The notes beneath the pieces were generated by a model. The model saw only the letters and a list, made by a program, of their open reading frames with translations. It was not told where the DNA came from and ran no database searches. From Hirundichthys speculiger (lineage: Eukaryota > Chordata > Actinopteri > Beloniformes > Exocoetidae), in contig JAGFBZ010002326.1 in NCBI GenBank assembly GCA_018398805.1, positions 1 to 64,000 of the forward strand: a stretch of 64,000 nucleotides of DNA, in the 5' to 3' direction. How positions within the stretch are numbered: position 1 is the first letter of the stretch; the number at the start of each line of letters is the position of its first letter. Positions 12,147 to 23,639 of the stretch are shown one piece after another. Position numbers and translations under genes: made by a program.

Positions 12147-13601
12147 ATGACTGAGCCAGATAAGCTGCCAGTTAGTGCAAACCCAGAAATACAGTCTGAA
12201 GAAACCCAATGTACTGATCAGCCACTAAGAAGAAGTGAGAGAGTTAGAGCACTCACAGAAAAGGGCAAAGAAATGCAGGATGACAGGATTAGAGGACTCC
12301 AGCAACGGTTTAATTATATCTATGAAAAATGGAGAACACGTGCCAAGTCATCCAAGCTACCTCTCTCTCAATCAGAGCCTTTAAGTGATGACCTACTCAC
12401 AGATATTATTGGTGATGTTAGAGGGCTTTGTGCAGACGTCACAAAGGTGTATGAAGAGTTACGCAGGCTTACCCCACCTGATCAAGAAATGCGTCGCAGA
12501 GTAGATATATGTGTGGAGATCTCAGGTTTTCTTGTAAAGAAAGCAACCAACCGATTGGATGGAAAAGAGGAAGAAGAAGAGGATTGGCCAGAAGCAGGGT
12601 CCCTCTTTCAAACTACAAATAGTAAGTCAGGCTCCTTTAACATAACTAAGAAAAGATCTGAGCATTCAAATAGATCCTCTGTAAAACATCAAGAAGCTGC
12701 AGCAGAGGCAGCAGCAAGTCAAGCTGTTCTCAAGGTATTACAAGAACAAGAAATAGAACAACAAGAAATTGAAAAAAAACTTGAAGCTGAGGTCAGAAAA
12801 AGGGCAGTAGAACAAGAAGCATCATTTAGGCAAAAACGCTTGGAAAGAGAGGCAGAAGAAATTAAGCTAAGAATGCAGAGAGAAGCAGATGAAGCAAAAT
12901 TCAAAGCTCAACAAGAAGAAGAGTATGCCATTCTGCAGAGAACACTTGAGGAAAAGAAAAGAAGAGTACAGCAGCTGGAGAAAGTCAAGGACCTCAAGGC
13001 AGCACAAGCAAGGATGCATGTTTATGACCAAATAAGCATCGCAGAGGAACACAAAGTTGATGTAACAAAGATTAACAGAGGAGTTGAAGATGTTGAACAT
13101 GCATGGCTCCCCTCTCAGCTTGACCAAGTCTTACCCCATGCTCCAGCCAGCCCTGTAAATGATGGTACTTCAGACCTGGTTAAAGCGCTAGTAAGTGCCT
13201 TAAGTGCTAGTCGTATTCCTGTTCCTGAACCTGCTGTGTTTTCTGGAGATCCGTTGATTTACAGTGACTGGAAACTGTCTTTTCAAATGCTTATAGACCA
13301 AAGAAATATCCCAAGTACAGAGAAAATATTCTACCTTAGGAGATATGTGAGTGGACCAGCTAAAAGAGCAGTTGAAGGATACTTCCTGTTAGGAACTGAA
13401 GCTGCATATGCTGCTGCATGGAAGGTTTTGGATGACAGATACGGAAATCCTTTCACAATTGCAACAGCTTATAGAGACAAACTACATGCATGGCCCAAAA
13501 TCACCTCAAGAGACAGTTTTGAACTAAGAGACTTTGCAGATTTCTTGCGCAGTTGTGAGGCTGCAATAAACTCACATCAAGTCATTAGAGATCTTGAATG
13601 A
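12147..13601 (+). pseudogene. BEL/Pao Gag, N-terminal part
   Basis: A 484-residue open frame starts about 600 bases after the LTR. Residues 185-305 form a Lys/Glu/Gln-rich coiled coil. The region around residues 355-480 (AVFSGDPLIYSDWKLSF, then a cysteine-poor helical stretch ending DFLRSCEAAI) is the capsid-type domain seen in BEL/Pao Gag. It stops at 13601 where the sequence shifts frame: homologous sequence (ILSKLPDWLAASW) resumes at 13618 in another frame. The product would form the virus-like particle. Confidence 0.85.
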
Positions 13602-14552
13602 CTGCAATGAAAAACAGGAAGATTCTGTCTAAGCTTCCAGACTGGCTTGCTGCTAGTTGGAACCGCAAGGTTATTGAAATCGAAGAAGAAACAAACAAAT
13701 CACTTTCCCACTTTCAGCCAGTTTGTCGACTTTCTAACCAGAGAAGCCAAGATTGCTTGCAATCCAGTTACATCACTACAGTCACTAAAGCAATGTGAGC
13801 CTGACAAATCAGATAAGCTTAAATTTACAAAACAGAGACAGGTTGGAGCTAAAACACTGACAACAACTTCACAAGAAAAGATACAACTGGGATGTGTATT
13901 CTGTAAGAAACCTAAGCACAGTTTACACAAATGCAGAAGTTTTCTGGACAAAGGTGTGTCAGACAGAGTCAACTTCATTAAGTCAGAAAGGCTTTGTTTT
14001 GGCTGTCTCAAACCAGGTCACCATTCAAAGAACTGTACCAACCGCAATGTCTGTGAGAAGTGCAGTAAAAGACATCCTACCTGTCTTCATGAAGACAGAG
14101 TGAGAGACAAAGAAGAACCAAGACAACCACCAAATAAGCCAAACCAAAGTAATGAAATAGCAAGTCAAAGCGACCAAGCTCAAAAACAAGTTGGAGCCAC
14201 GGCTACAACCAACAGAGTTATAAGTCAAGAAAATAACATCTTGACAGCTGCAATCATTCCTGTGTGGCTTTCATTTGCTAGCAAACCCAAAGAAGTCCTC
14301 GTGTATGCCTTACTAGACTCCCAAAGTGATACAAGTTTTGTGCTCAGTGAAGTTGCAGACTCGCTAGAGACAAACCAAGAACCTGTTAAACTTGAACTGT
14401 CTACCATGTCTTCGCAGACTACAGTTGTTCAGTCTTACAGACTTAAAAATCTCCAGGTTCGTGGCTTTAATTCAAGCAAAAGAATCACCTTACCCCCCTA
14501 CTACATATACACGAGAGTTTATTCCAGCCAACAAAGCTCATATTCCAACTAA
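13598..14552 (+). pseudogene. BEL/Pao Gag zinc knuckles and aspartic protease
   Basis: Two frames (13598-13715 and 13647-14552) continue Gag. CVFCKKPKHSLHKC and CFGCLKPGHHSKNC are paired zinc knuckles, followed by a third Cys/His cluster (CEKCSKRHPTCLH). Near residues 215-230 of the second frame, ALLDSQSDTSFV is the protease active site in the BEL form (DSQSDT rather than DTGA). The frame breaks near 14500 at a C-run and continues in the next entry. Confidence 0.85.
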
Positions 14553-15145
14553 TGAGACGGCTAAAGCTTGGCCACATTTGGAACATCTTCAATCAGAAAT
14601 TGCACCTTTGCAAGACTGCGAGGTAGGATTGTTGATCGGATACAACTGCTCACAAGCTCTCCTCCCAAGAGAGATTGTGTCAGGAGAAGATAACGAGCCA
14701 TACGCTCAGCGCACTGATCTTGGTTGGTGTATAGTTGGGCAAACTAATCCCTGCCTGAACTATGGAGATGCAATAGGCATCAGTCATCGCATTATAGTCA
14801 AGAAAGAAAGTCACCCCAGAGCTTGAGCCCTCTGTAAAGCTTCAGAGAAAAGTCCACTATGTTAATAGGACTACAGTGAAAGATGTCACCTCTTCAGACA
14901 TTCTCAAAGCGCTTGAAGGAGACTTCTCTGAAAGAGCCATTGATGACAGGCCTGTGTCCCAAGAAGATTTAAAGTTTCTTACAAAACTTAGTGAGAACAT
15001 CAGACAAAATAAAAGCGGCCACTATGAGATGCCATTGCCTTTTCGTGACAAAAGGCCCACATTACCAGACAACAAAATATGTGCAATGCATCGCCTTAAG
15101 TGTCTGGAAAAAAGACTAAAGAGGGACAAAAACATATTACAATGA
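14450..15145 (+). pseudogene. BEL/Pao protease-RT linker
   Basis: Two short frames (to 14826 and 14876-15145) carry sequence characteristic of BEL pol between protease and RT: PHLEHLQSEIAPLQDCEVGL, LPREIV, and RTDLGWCIVG, then DDRPVSQEDLKFL and a palm-approach segment. Frameshifts fall near 14812 and 15140. Confidence 0.8.
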
Positions 15146-15158
15146 CTATAGAAACTTT

Positions 15159-16979
15159 ATGGATGACATAATCTCAAGAGGAGATGCAGAAAGGGTTCCT
15201 GATAAAGAGTTGAATAACTGTCCTGCATGGTATATCCCACATCATGGGGTCTATCACCCGCACAAACCTGGGAAGATCAGAGTAGTGTTTGATGCCTCTG
15301 CCAAGTACCAGGACACATGTCTCAACGACCATCTCCTAACCGGTCCTGACCTGACAAACGCATTAGTGGGCGTCCTCTGTCGTTTTCGCAAAAGTTCTGT
15401 CGCATTTATGTGCGACATAGAGCGGATGTTTCACCAGTTCCACGTCGCAGAAGAGGATCAGGATTATTTAAGGTTCCTTTGGTGGGAGAAGGGTGATTTG
15501 GAAGCAACACCATCCGTTTACCGTATGAAGGTCCATCTTTTCGGAGCAGCATCTTCTCCAGGCTGTGCTAACTTTGGCCTGAAACATCTCGCAGCCCAAG
15601 GACAAGGCCAATTTCAAGAAAATGCCATACATTTCATACGAAGAAACTTTTATGTTGATGACGGCTTGGCAAGCGTTCCAACTGAAAATGAAGCCATTCA
15701 GCTCATCAAAGATTCCAGAGAACTTTGCGCTAAAGGGAAGTTAAGGCTCCACAAATTTGTATCCAACAGTGAGAGAGTCATGTCTGCTGCTATTCCAAAG
15801 GAAGAGTGTGCCATAGTTAAAGATCTCGACATGTCTCTTAGTTTACCACGCATTGAGAGAGCTCTCGGAGTTGAATGGTGCGTCACTTCAGACACTTTCA
15901 AATTCAGAGTTCAAGTCAAGTCCAAACCCCTTACAAGAAGAGGTGTACTGTCTGCCGTCGCCTCTGTTTATGATCCACTGGGCTTCATAGCACCGTTTGT
16001 CCTCTTGGGGAAGCAGATCCTCCAGCAGATGTGCAAGGACAAAGTTGAGTGGGACCAGGAGCTTCCAGAGCACATAAAATCCCAATGGGAATCCTGGATT
16101 AAAGACCTTCCAAGTTTAGCTTGTATGGAGATTCAGAGATGTTTCATCCCTACAGGGTTTGGTCAGGTCAAAAACTTCGAGCTTCATCACTTCGCAGATG
16201 CCAGTGTCAGCGGATATGGCGCATGTACTTATTTGCGAATCATTAACCAATCAGATCAAGTCCATTGTTGCTTAGTGATGGCCAAGTCAAGAGTCACACC
16301 AACTAGTGTCACAACTATCCCTCGCCTCGAACTCTCTGCAGCAGTCGTAGCAGTTAGAATCAGTGACTTACTCAGGGCTGAGCTTGAAATCCCAGACGTC
16401 GCAGAGTTTTTCTGGACAGACTCCACTGTTGTTCTCGGCTACATAAATAATGACGCCAAAAGGTTTCAAGTGTTTGTAGCGAATCGCATTCAAAGGATCA
16501 AGTTAAGTACAAGGCCAGAGCAATGGGCGTATGTCGCGTCAGAGCAAAACCCTGCAGACTACGCTTCTCGAGGCTTAACTGCAGAACAACTAAAGTCCTC
16601 CGATTGGTTTAAGGGTCCAGCATTTCTCTGGGAGAGTAACATTCCTGATAAAGATGTCAAGGTGGGAGAGATCAAGGAGAATGATCCAGAACTTCGCAAA
16701 GCCTTTGTGTGCACCACCAATGCAAAAAAAGAGCTGACTATTCTTAACCGATTTGAGAAGTTCTCAGAATGGTCCAGACTGATAAGAGCACTTGCAATCT
16801 TGAGAAGGAAAGTCAAGGAACGCAAGCATGATATACTAAGGACCAAAGAAAGCACAAGTTTGGAAGAGAGAAAAGAAACAGAGTTGTTTGTCATCAAACT
16901 TGTACAAGAAAAAGCTTTTGCAGAAGAGATAAAGCGTTTAAAATCAAAGAAAATGGTTTCCAAGACCAAAAAACCGTAA
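15159..16979 (+). pseudogene. BEL/Pao reverse transcriptase and RNase H
   Basis: The 606-residue frame contains the RT palm: KIRVVFDASAKY (39-50), the first catalytic Asp in MCDIERMF (Asp86), and YVDDG (165-169). The RNase H domain starts near residue 345 with HFADASVSGYGA and includes TIPRLELSAAV and FFWTDSTVVLGYI. The 3' end is lost to a frameshift at an A-run near 16970, after which the integrase resumes. All palm catalytic residues I can identify are present. Only the frame is broken. Confidence 0.9.
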
Positions 16980-17037
16980 TCTGTACAAGCTAAATCCGTT
17001 TCTGGATGAAGATGGAGTCCTCAGAGTTGGCGGACGT

Positions 17038-18198
17038 TTGAGTCAAGCTGTTCTACACTCACATGTAAAACATCCAGCCATACTCCCCAAGGACAGTCAT
17101 ATTTCAACCTTGCTTATCAGACATTTTCACTCAAAGGTTCAGCATCAGGGTCGTGGAATGACAATGAATGAGTTGCGTGCCAACGGTTGGTGGATTCTTG
17201 GAAGCAGCCGCGCAGTCTCATCCTACATCTTCAACTGTGTCAAATGTCGCAAATACAGGAGAAGAACAGAGACTCAAAGTATGGGAGATTTGCCAATAGA
17301 CCGGACGGAGCCTACCCCACCTTTTACTTATGTCGGAATGGATTGTTTCGGACCGATATACATTAAGGAAGGACGAAAGGAGCTCAAGCGATATGGACTC
17401 ATACTAACCTGCCTATGTTCAAGAGCTATACATATTGAAGTAGTAAACGACCTGAGCACAGACTCATTCCTTAATGCTGTACGTGCGTTTATTGCAATAA
17501 GAGGAAATGTGCGTCAGCTAAGATGTGACAGAGGAACCAACTTCGTTGGTGCTCAGAGAGAACTTGCAAACCTCATGAAAGATATGAATCAGGAGAAAGT
17601 AAAAGCACTTGGATGTGAGTTTCTCATGAATCCCCCTTCAGCCAGCCACATGGGTGGAGTATGGGAAAGACAGATAAGAACCATCCGTAGTGTTCTTTCA
17701 GTCATTCTTGACCAGTCAGCCAAGAAGCTTGACAGTACATCTTTGAGAACATTATTGTACGAGGTCATGGCGATTATCAACAGTAGACCACTCACCGTCG
17801 AGCATTTGAGTGATCCAGCAGGCCCTGAACCATTAACGCCAAATCACATTCTCACTATGAAGTCGACCATTATTCAACCTCCCCCAGGAGATTTCTTAAA
17901 AGAAGATTTGTATCTTCAAAAAAGATGGAGAAGAGTACAGTATTTGGCCAATGAGTTTTGGATCCGTTGGAGGAAAGAATATCTGCTCAACCTGCAACTG
18001 AGACAAAAGTGGAATGCACACAGAAGGAATCTGAAGGTTAATGATGTAGTGCTTCTGCAAGAGGATGCAGCACCACGCAATGTATGGAAGCTCGCCAAAG
18101 TCACTGATGTCTATCCTGGAGTCGATGACAAAGTGAGAAAGGTTCGACTTTTGGTTAGCGAAAGAACATATGACAAACACAGAAAAACTTGTTACTAA
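17038..18198 (+). pseudogene. BEL/Pao integrase
   Basis: A 386-residue frame covers the zinc-binding N-terminus (paired His near residue 29-36, Cys67 and Cys70) and the DDE core: Asp102 (GMDCFGP), Asp164 (CDRGTNFVG) and Glu210 (GVWERQIRTI). The C-terminal region (KWNAHRRNLKVNDVVLL) is the usual end of the family. This frame is intact to a normal stop at 18198, about 130 bases before the 3' LTR. It lacks its own start because the pol frame enters from upstream. Confidence 0.92.
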
Positions 18199-18324
18199 GA
18201 CAGTTTCGTTAGAACGACCTGTACATAAGGTTATTGTTTTGCTAGAAGCAGATTAATAGTTTTCTGTGATATGGTATTCTGAATGTAAGAAATCCCACAA
18301 TAAGAATTGTGAGATTGGTGGGAG

Positions 18325-18769
18325 TGTTACTGCCACGTTTTCTTTTGCCTGTTTTCTATGTATTTTATCGTTATTGCAGTTGCGCACCACCAGGGGGTGC
18401 TGTAGTGCACTGTTAAGTTTTGTGTGCAGAGAAAAGGTTTGTTTTTGCTTAGAAGAAGCGATCTCTGGAGAGAGAACAGAATGTACATGCGGTCACCAAG
18501 TTAAGACTTCTAAGTTTGACCAAAAGAAAGAAGATAACCAAACATAATTCCCCTCTGTTGGTACTTAGCCAACGAGGTATTGTTATATCCATTTATTATA
18601 TATAGAAGTGTTCTTATTTGTCCACTGTTTTAATTTTTTGTAAGCTAATTATTGTCTTGTCTGTGCCTTTTAGTTTTCACGGTGTGGTTTGTGAATCTGA
18701 CCAAGCTAGATTCAATAAATCCATCAGTTGAGAGAACCACTTGTGTCTGTCGTACCTGGAGGAATTACA
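18325..18769 (+). repeat. 3' LTR of BEL/Pao element
   Basis: It is identical to the 5' LTR apart from two single-base indels. The CTCF-like motif recurs at 18387-18401 and AATAAA near 18713. Confidence 0.95.
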
Positions 18770-18774
18770 ATCTT

Positions 18775-19744
18775 ATTTCTCAGATCTATAAGCTCAAACA
18801 ACTTTAGCATCTGTTCCTGAAAGAATCCCTGTCAAAGGTATCTAATCATATGATGAAACCATTTGCAGGGAAACAGAGAAAACATGAAGAGTAGAGAAGT
18901 ACATTTAGATGCAAAAATATGAATTAGGTTTATTAGGAAATATCTCCATACATTTATTTGTTTATGGGTAGATTTATATTAAGATCATTATGTTTAGAAG
19001 GATGAGTTATTTTTTCTCCAGTTTTAGAAGCTTAAAAAGATCTTTAATGGATGTTTAATTTCCAGTCTTGTTGAAAGTTAACGACCTAATTTCCAACAGG
19101 TGTGTGATTGAGGTGTGGCCCTATATAACAAACCAGAGCGTTTGTCTTGTGTGCACTGACTTTGAGAGAAGTTGGGGTGTTTCTTAAATGAGTATAAAGC
19201 TGATGTATTAATGTAATTTTTATGTGTATGTATACAAGTGTATCATAATATGAGGGAAATGACAAGTGACCAAAACAATTATCAGTTTCTCTTGTAGAAA
19301 GTTCTTGTTTTTCCACTTGCAGTAACTTACAGATGAGTTGGTCTGTGAGCCACACCATCAAATGGGAGTTCATTGATTAGGAGACATAACTCATCATTCA
19401 TGAACACCTGCTGGGTTGAAACACAACACTTTAAGATCTAACTTCACAGTGATGTATGAATACTATAATTCTCTTCATTCAAACCATGTTTAACAGGAGC
19501 CAGACTAATAAAACTTTACAATGCAACTTGTAGGTAAACTTTTCTTTTTTTTTTTTTGTGAATCATGATAAAACTGAGGGTTGTTTGTTTGGGATCAAAT
19601 ACTATAAGTGCACCACATCCTAGTCAAAAGTAATCTCCAGTTGTATTTAACCAGACTGTGGTGTTTTTAAATGGCATATTTATCACGTTAATCAAAAATG
19701 TCTTTTACGTTAATCCATTTTAAACAGATTTTTGTATTCTTCAG
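18775..19744. other. Non-coding stretch
   Basis: A+T-rich sequence after the BEL target duplication. Short open frames have no recognisable motifs. I see no repeat borders. Confidence 0.5.
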
Positions 19745-19960
19745 CACCAGGGCCCAACATGATCCACGCCTACTGGCTGAAGAAGCTAATTGCACTCCAT
19801 GAACACCAAGCAGCAGAAATGAACTAGCTGCTACAGTCAGGGACCCACCCAGAGTGGCTAACCCAAAGCCAGACAGTCCTCATCATAAAGGACTCCAGAA
19901 GGGAACAATGTGATCCTGTAATCTGCCTCAGGAGCTTCCATGTGGTGTTATCAGGCCAGC
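19745..19960 (+). pseudogene. LINE reverse transcriptase scrap (5' piece)
   Basis: The plus-strand reading gives APGPNMIHAYWLKKL, then THPEWLT and VLIIKD, matching the start of an RT palm of an R2/NeSL/Dong-like LINE group. A stop and a frameshift break it. The clade is uncertain. A second scrap of what looks like the same protein lies at 21005-21167. Confidence 0.55.
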
Positions 19961-21004
19961 AGTGAAACATGTCACTGCCGGGCTGGGGGTGGGGCACATG
20001 ACCGGGGCCTTTAAACTCAATAAAGCTTGTGATTACATCGTTTTACACAACATACACATGCCCCGACAGCAGGGCTTACAAGAGTTCAACACCACGAAGA
20101 GCGAACATGCCATTTTGAAATCAATCAAACTTGTAGTATTATGGCATAATATATTGTCTAAAATGTATTCAGCGGTTTGGGGTTGTGACGTCACGAGCCA
20201 GCCAGCCAGCCGATTTCGCCTGAAGTGTTACCATTGCTGTTAATAAATAGAACAACAAAAACATTAGGCTACCTGGCCCCTAATAATAACAGTGGTCGGG
20301 CTACTCCGATAATAACCACATCAACACTTTACAACTAACTCTCACATTGTTTTTTCAGTGATTGTGTGAGTAATTGTACTTGTGAATCTGGCTCCCTGAC
20401 CGTGGTGCCAGTTCTGGTGGACTTGACTCGCTGCCAACAATGTCAGGTTCATCTCCAGGAGGATATGTATCCAGCTTTTTTTAGTCTTTTCCTTCGCTCT
20501 TTTTTTTCCTTCTCTTTGCATTTTGTTGCTCCACTTTTATGCTTGTATGAACTGTCACTCATGATTTAATTAATCCATGATCCACCTACCCTGCACCACA
20601 TAGACTCTGTTGACTAGTGACTGATGATAATGCTGATGGATGGCTGTTGAGGATGATTTTACCTAAAATGCATTTGCAGATCTGACAGGCAATCCACTTG
20701 TAAATTTTCACATTGTAAAGTTAACTGAGAGTGAACATGAAGCCAGCCATGCAGCACAACATTTAATTCACTGTATAGAAACCTACATGACCAATGTCAG
20801 TCTTACTTTTTTTTTTTTTTTTTTGTCCAACCGTGATTCATTCTGGCTGGGCCAACCTATATACTATAACCTCATACGTAGCACATATACTTTTCGCAAA
20901 AGTTGTTGTATCCAATAGTTCGCAAGGTATGACTGAGGAGAGATCTGTTTCTTTCTTTCACCGGGCCCTGCTGGACCCAGGCCGGGGGGAGTAACCGGCG
21001 TCCT
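19961..21004. other. Unassigned sequence between LINE scraps
   Basis: The stretch includes a CAGC repeat (gccagccagccagcc near 20195), poly(T) runs near 20490 and 20810, and no supported gene. It may be an insertion that splits one LINE copy, but I found no target duplication. Confidence 0.4.
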
Positions 21005-21167
21005 CATCCAGAACTCAATGAGGCTATGGAAGACAACTCTGGAGGTCAACTCAAAGCCAGAAGCACAGGTGGCATTAATTGTGGTATATACCTTGCCCCC
21101 TGCTGTACTGCATCGGCCTGAACCCCTCAGTCAGATCATCAAGAGTGGTTACAAGTACAAACTATAA
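21005..21167 (+). pseudogene. LINE reverse transcriptase scrap (3' piece)
   Basis: Reading across two frames gives NSMRLWKTTLEVNSK, a broken middle, and then LYCIGLNP with SQIIKSGYKYK. This is the region before and after the conserved QGD(A/S)LSPLLF motif of the same RT family as 19745-19960. The catalytic pair is not in this piece. Confidence 0.55.
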
Positions 21168-21370
21168 GACATGTGTTCTTTCATCTGGTGTCAGAATAGA
21201 CCAAAAACAAAGATTAATACAAAGTTTATTATGCCATGCATGATATTTTTTTCGGCTGAGTTTGGTAGACTTTCAACATATGAAAGTGCACGCAGAGTGT
21301 CAGGTTTGATGGTTTGTTTCTTTCTTTTTATAAGAAGAAGGCTAGTTTATGTCCCCTTGCATATTTTCTC

Positions 21371-21470
21371 TTTCAATTCAATTGTATTGTTAGTCTGTTA
21401 CGATGTCAATTGTCTCCAGGTGCTTTACAGAGACCCAGAGCATGACCCCGATCAAATATCATCAACTAAC
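21371..21470 (-). mobile_element. L2-like LINE 3' tail, inverted
   Basis: The minus strand matches the end of the LINE at 2000-2112: the aaatatcatc/gggtcatgctctgggtctctgtaaag segment, then gacaattg and the ATTGAATTG tail. It is an extremely 5'-truncated copy (about 100 bp). Confidence 0.8.
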
Positions 21471-22105
21471 TCAAATTATATAAAATGCATATCAAGGATA
21501 ATGGCAAGTGGTTGGTTGGTCGGACTTCCTGTTGGTGGTTTGAACGGTCTCTGATTCCTTTTAACCCTTTTATAACTTAAAATTGAACTCGATTTGGTGA
21601 TAACTCAACACTGTTGTTGTAAATTGTAATCTGAGCACTCGCATGTAGTGTCCGCTTCACACATGTTGTGCAATAAGGTGTATAACGTGCTCGTTTAGTC
21701 ATAAAAGGGTTATTACCAACTGTCTTGAGGGACAGCTGCTAATAACCAGAAGGGTATTAACAAAGTTAATAAATTGAAACGGGGCACCATCTGATGAAAT
21801 CAGGAAAAAGGACTGAACAGCACAATCAGTCTCAGAATGGCTGTTGTTCTATGCGTGCCAACCTGTGACCAGGTGTGGCGCTATAGAGCAACAGAAGGTG
21901 TGAGTCCGAGCACAGACCTCTTCAACCAGCAAATGTTACAAAACTGTGTAAAATAACCACAAACAACTTCTCTCATTAGAATATAACAGGATTTATTAAC
22001 AAGTATTACGATCAACAAACACTTGAAGCAAGATCCTGATATCTACAAACTAAAAGGGGACTAAACTAACATAAGCAAATAAAACGTTAAATGGAAAAGT
22101 GTCTC
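21471..22105. other. Unassigned; possible decayed LTR region
   Basis: On the minus strand, sequence near 21990-22000 reads gttaataaatcctgtt, like a polyadenylation region of an LTR. I could not find a matching second LTR, so this remains a suggestion. Confidence 0.3.
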
Positions 22106-22292
22106 TCGTCCCTCACCAAGATAGCCGCCGACTCGCACGATAGGGCGCCACAAGATGGCGGACGGTGCCACGCGGTACCTTCGTCCCTCACCATGATGGC
22201 GGACGGGGTCACGTGGTGATTCTGTCCCTCCATCAAGATGGCTGCTGACTCACGCGGTCAAGCACCACACGATTGCGGACGAGGTCAAGTCT
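22106..22292. repeat. Degenerate tandem repeat with AAGATGGC motifs
   Basis: Three related units start with [t/c][c/t]gtccctc at 22105, 22180 and 22222. They contain aagatag/aagatggcgg/atgatggcgg/aagatggctg variants, close to the YY1 core AAGATGGCGGC. The middle unit also has gtcacgtggt, an E-box. Confidence 0.6.
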
Positions 22293-23351
22293 AACCTCGT
22301 CATGAATATTATTAGTAAAGAGATGGACAGGAAAGGCTAAACGAGGTGATTTCTAATCACCGATGCTGTGATCGCTCGAAGATTTCCGCACAGGTGGGGG
22401 AGCGTGGAGCAGACTTCCGCTCTCTCGTCCTGACTGTTTATTCGGAAATCGAGGCGCAATCAACCAGTGGTGAGAAAGCACGATCGTCACATAGGAGGAT
22501 ATGCAACGGTGGATCACCGGTGGGTTCAACAGTACTAAAGATGCACACGCATGCGTGTTTGTACAACCTCGTGGGCCAACTGTTTAGAAATGTGAAACGT
22601 GGGGACATCATTTTCTGAATGAAAAGATGGTAAAAGTTTAAGTCACAATTTTTTTTTTTTTTTTTTTATGGTAATTCTTTGACAAAAATGAACTTTAATA
22701 TTCAGATTTCTCACTTCTATAATATATAAAAAAATTCTGGACTTTGTATTCTCATGGGGACATGACTATTTTGTCATACAGTGGGTCACCACCATGTGAC
22801 TCCATTCCACTTTTTCAAATATACATCTATAGACACAAACATATATAGAACTATTAATTATTCATAGATTTTGTTGATTTTGATTTTTTTTTTCTTTGCA
22901 TCAGAATTAAATTTGTTTTCCTCTGTAAAGTTGGACATTTTAACATGAAGGTCTAGAAAGATTGTAGAACTGAAACTTTGGTTACTTCTGCATCAAAGTT
23001 GTGTGTGTGTGTGCTTTTTTTTTTTTTTTTTTTTAAATGGCGCCAGTGATGCTGGCTGCAGTTCGCATTTATGATTTCTTCAGTTTATTTTTGATTTTTT
23101 ATAATGAGTATTTTCTTTTTTTTTGTTTATTACTTCTTAAGAACAATTACGTTGAATAGCAATTTTTTGGACTTGGATGGGACCCCTGCAGACCAGCAGG
23201 GCGGGACAACCATTGCAGCCAAAGGCTGTTGCTTGGATGTTCCCTTGTGTGACCTACTGAATGGAAAAAAATATCTACAAAGACCAATACATTTTTTTTT
23301 TTTTTTTTGTTAACCAAATGGTAGATATTTTTTTTCCTTTAACTTTACATT
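22293..23351. other. Non-coding stretch with poly(T) runs
   Basis: The stretch contains poly(T) tracts near 22650, 22885, 23015, 23290 and a (GT)n of six units near 23002. No gene can be supported. Confidence 0.5.
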
Positions 23352-23639
23352 TTAACCCTCCTATTATGTTGCGGGTCAAATTGACCCGTTTTGAAAATAA
23401 AAAATTAAAAAAAAATAGTTTAAAGTATTTTTTCAGGATAAAACTTCTTCTGCTTGGCTTAATTAGTCTAATCAACATATAAAATAAAAATTGTTCATGT
23501 AACATATTTGCAACCCCCCTCTCCACGTTTATGTTACATAGATTATGTTCGGGTCAATTTGACCCAGCAGCCAAAATGGAGACTAAAAAGGGGTTATAAG
23601 GATCTAATATAATAGTTTTTTTTTTTTTTTTTCTTTGCA

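Larger units (their letters stand above)
11106..18769 (+). mobile_element. Full-length BEL/Pao LTR retrotransposon
   Basis: Two 445-bp LTRs flank gag and pol in the order gag, protease, RT, RNase H, integrase. The perfect duplication ATCTT (11101-11105 and 18770-18774) marks the target site. The BEL/Pao call rests on protein flavour: the CCHC-rich segment joined to a DSQSDT protease, the YVDDG RT and the long linker before an integrase with GMDCFGP, CDRGTNF and GVWERQ. A purine-rich tract (gattggtgggag) lies directly before the 3' LTR. At least six frameshifts break gag-pol. Confidence 0.95.
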
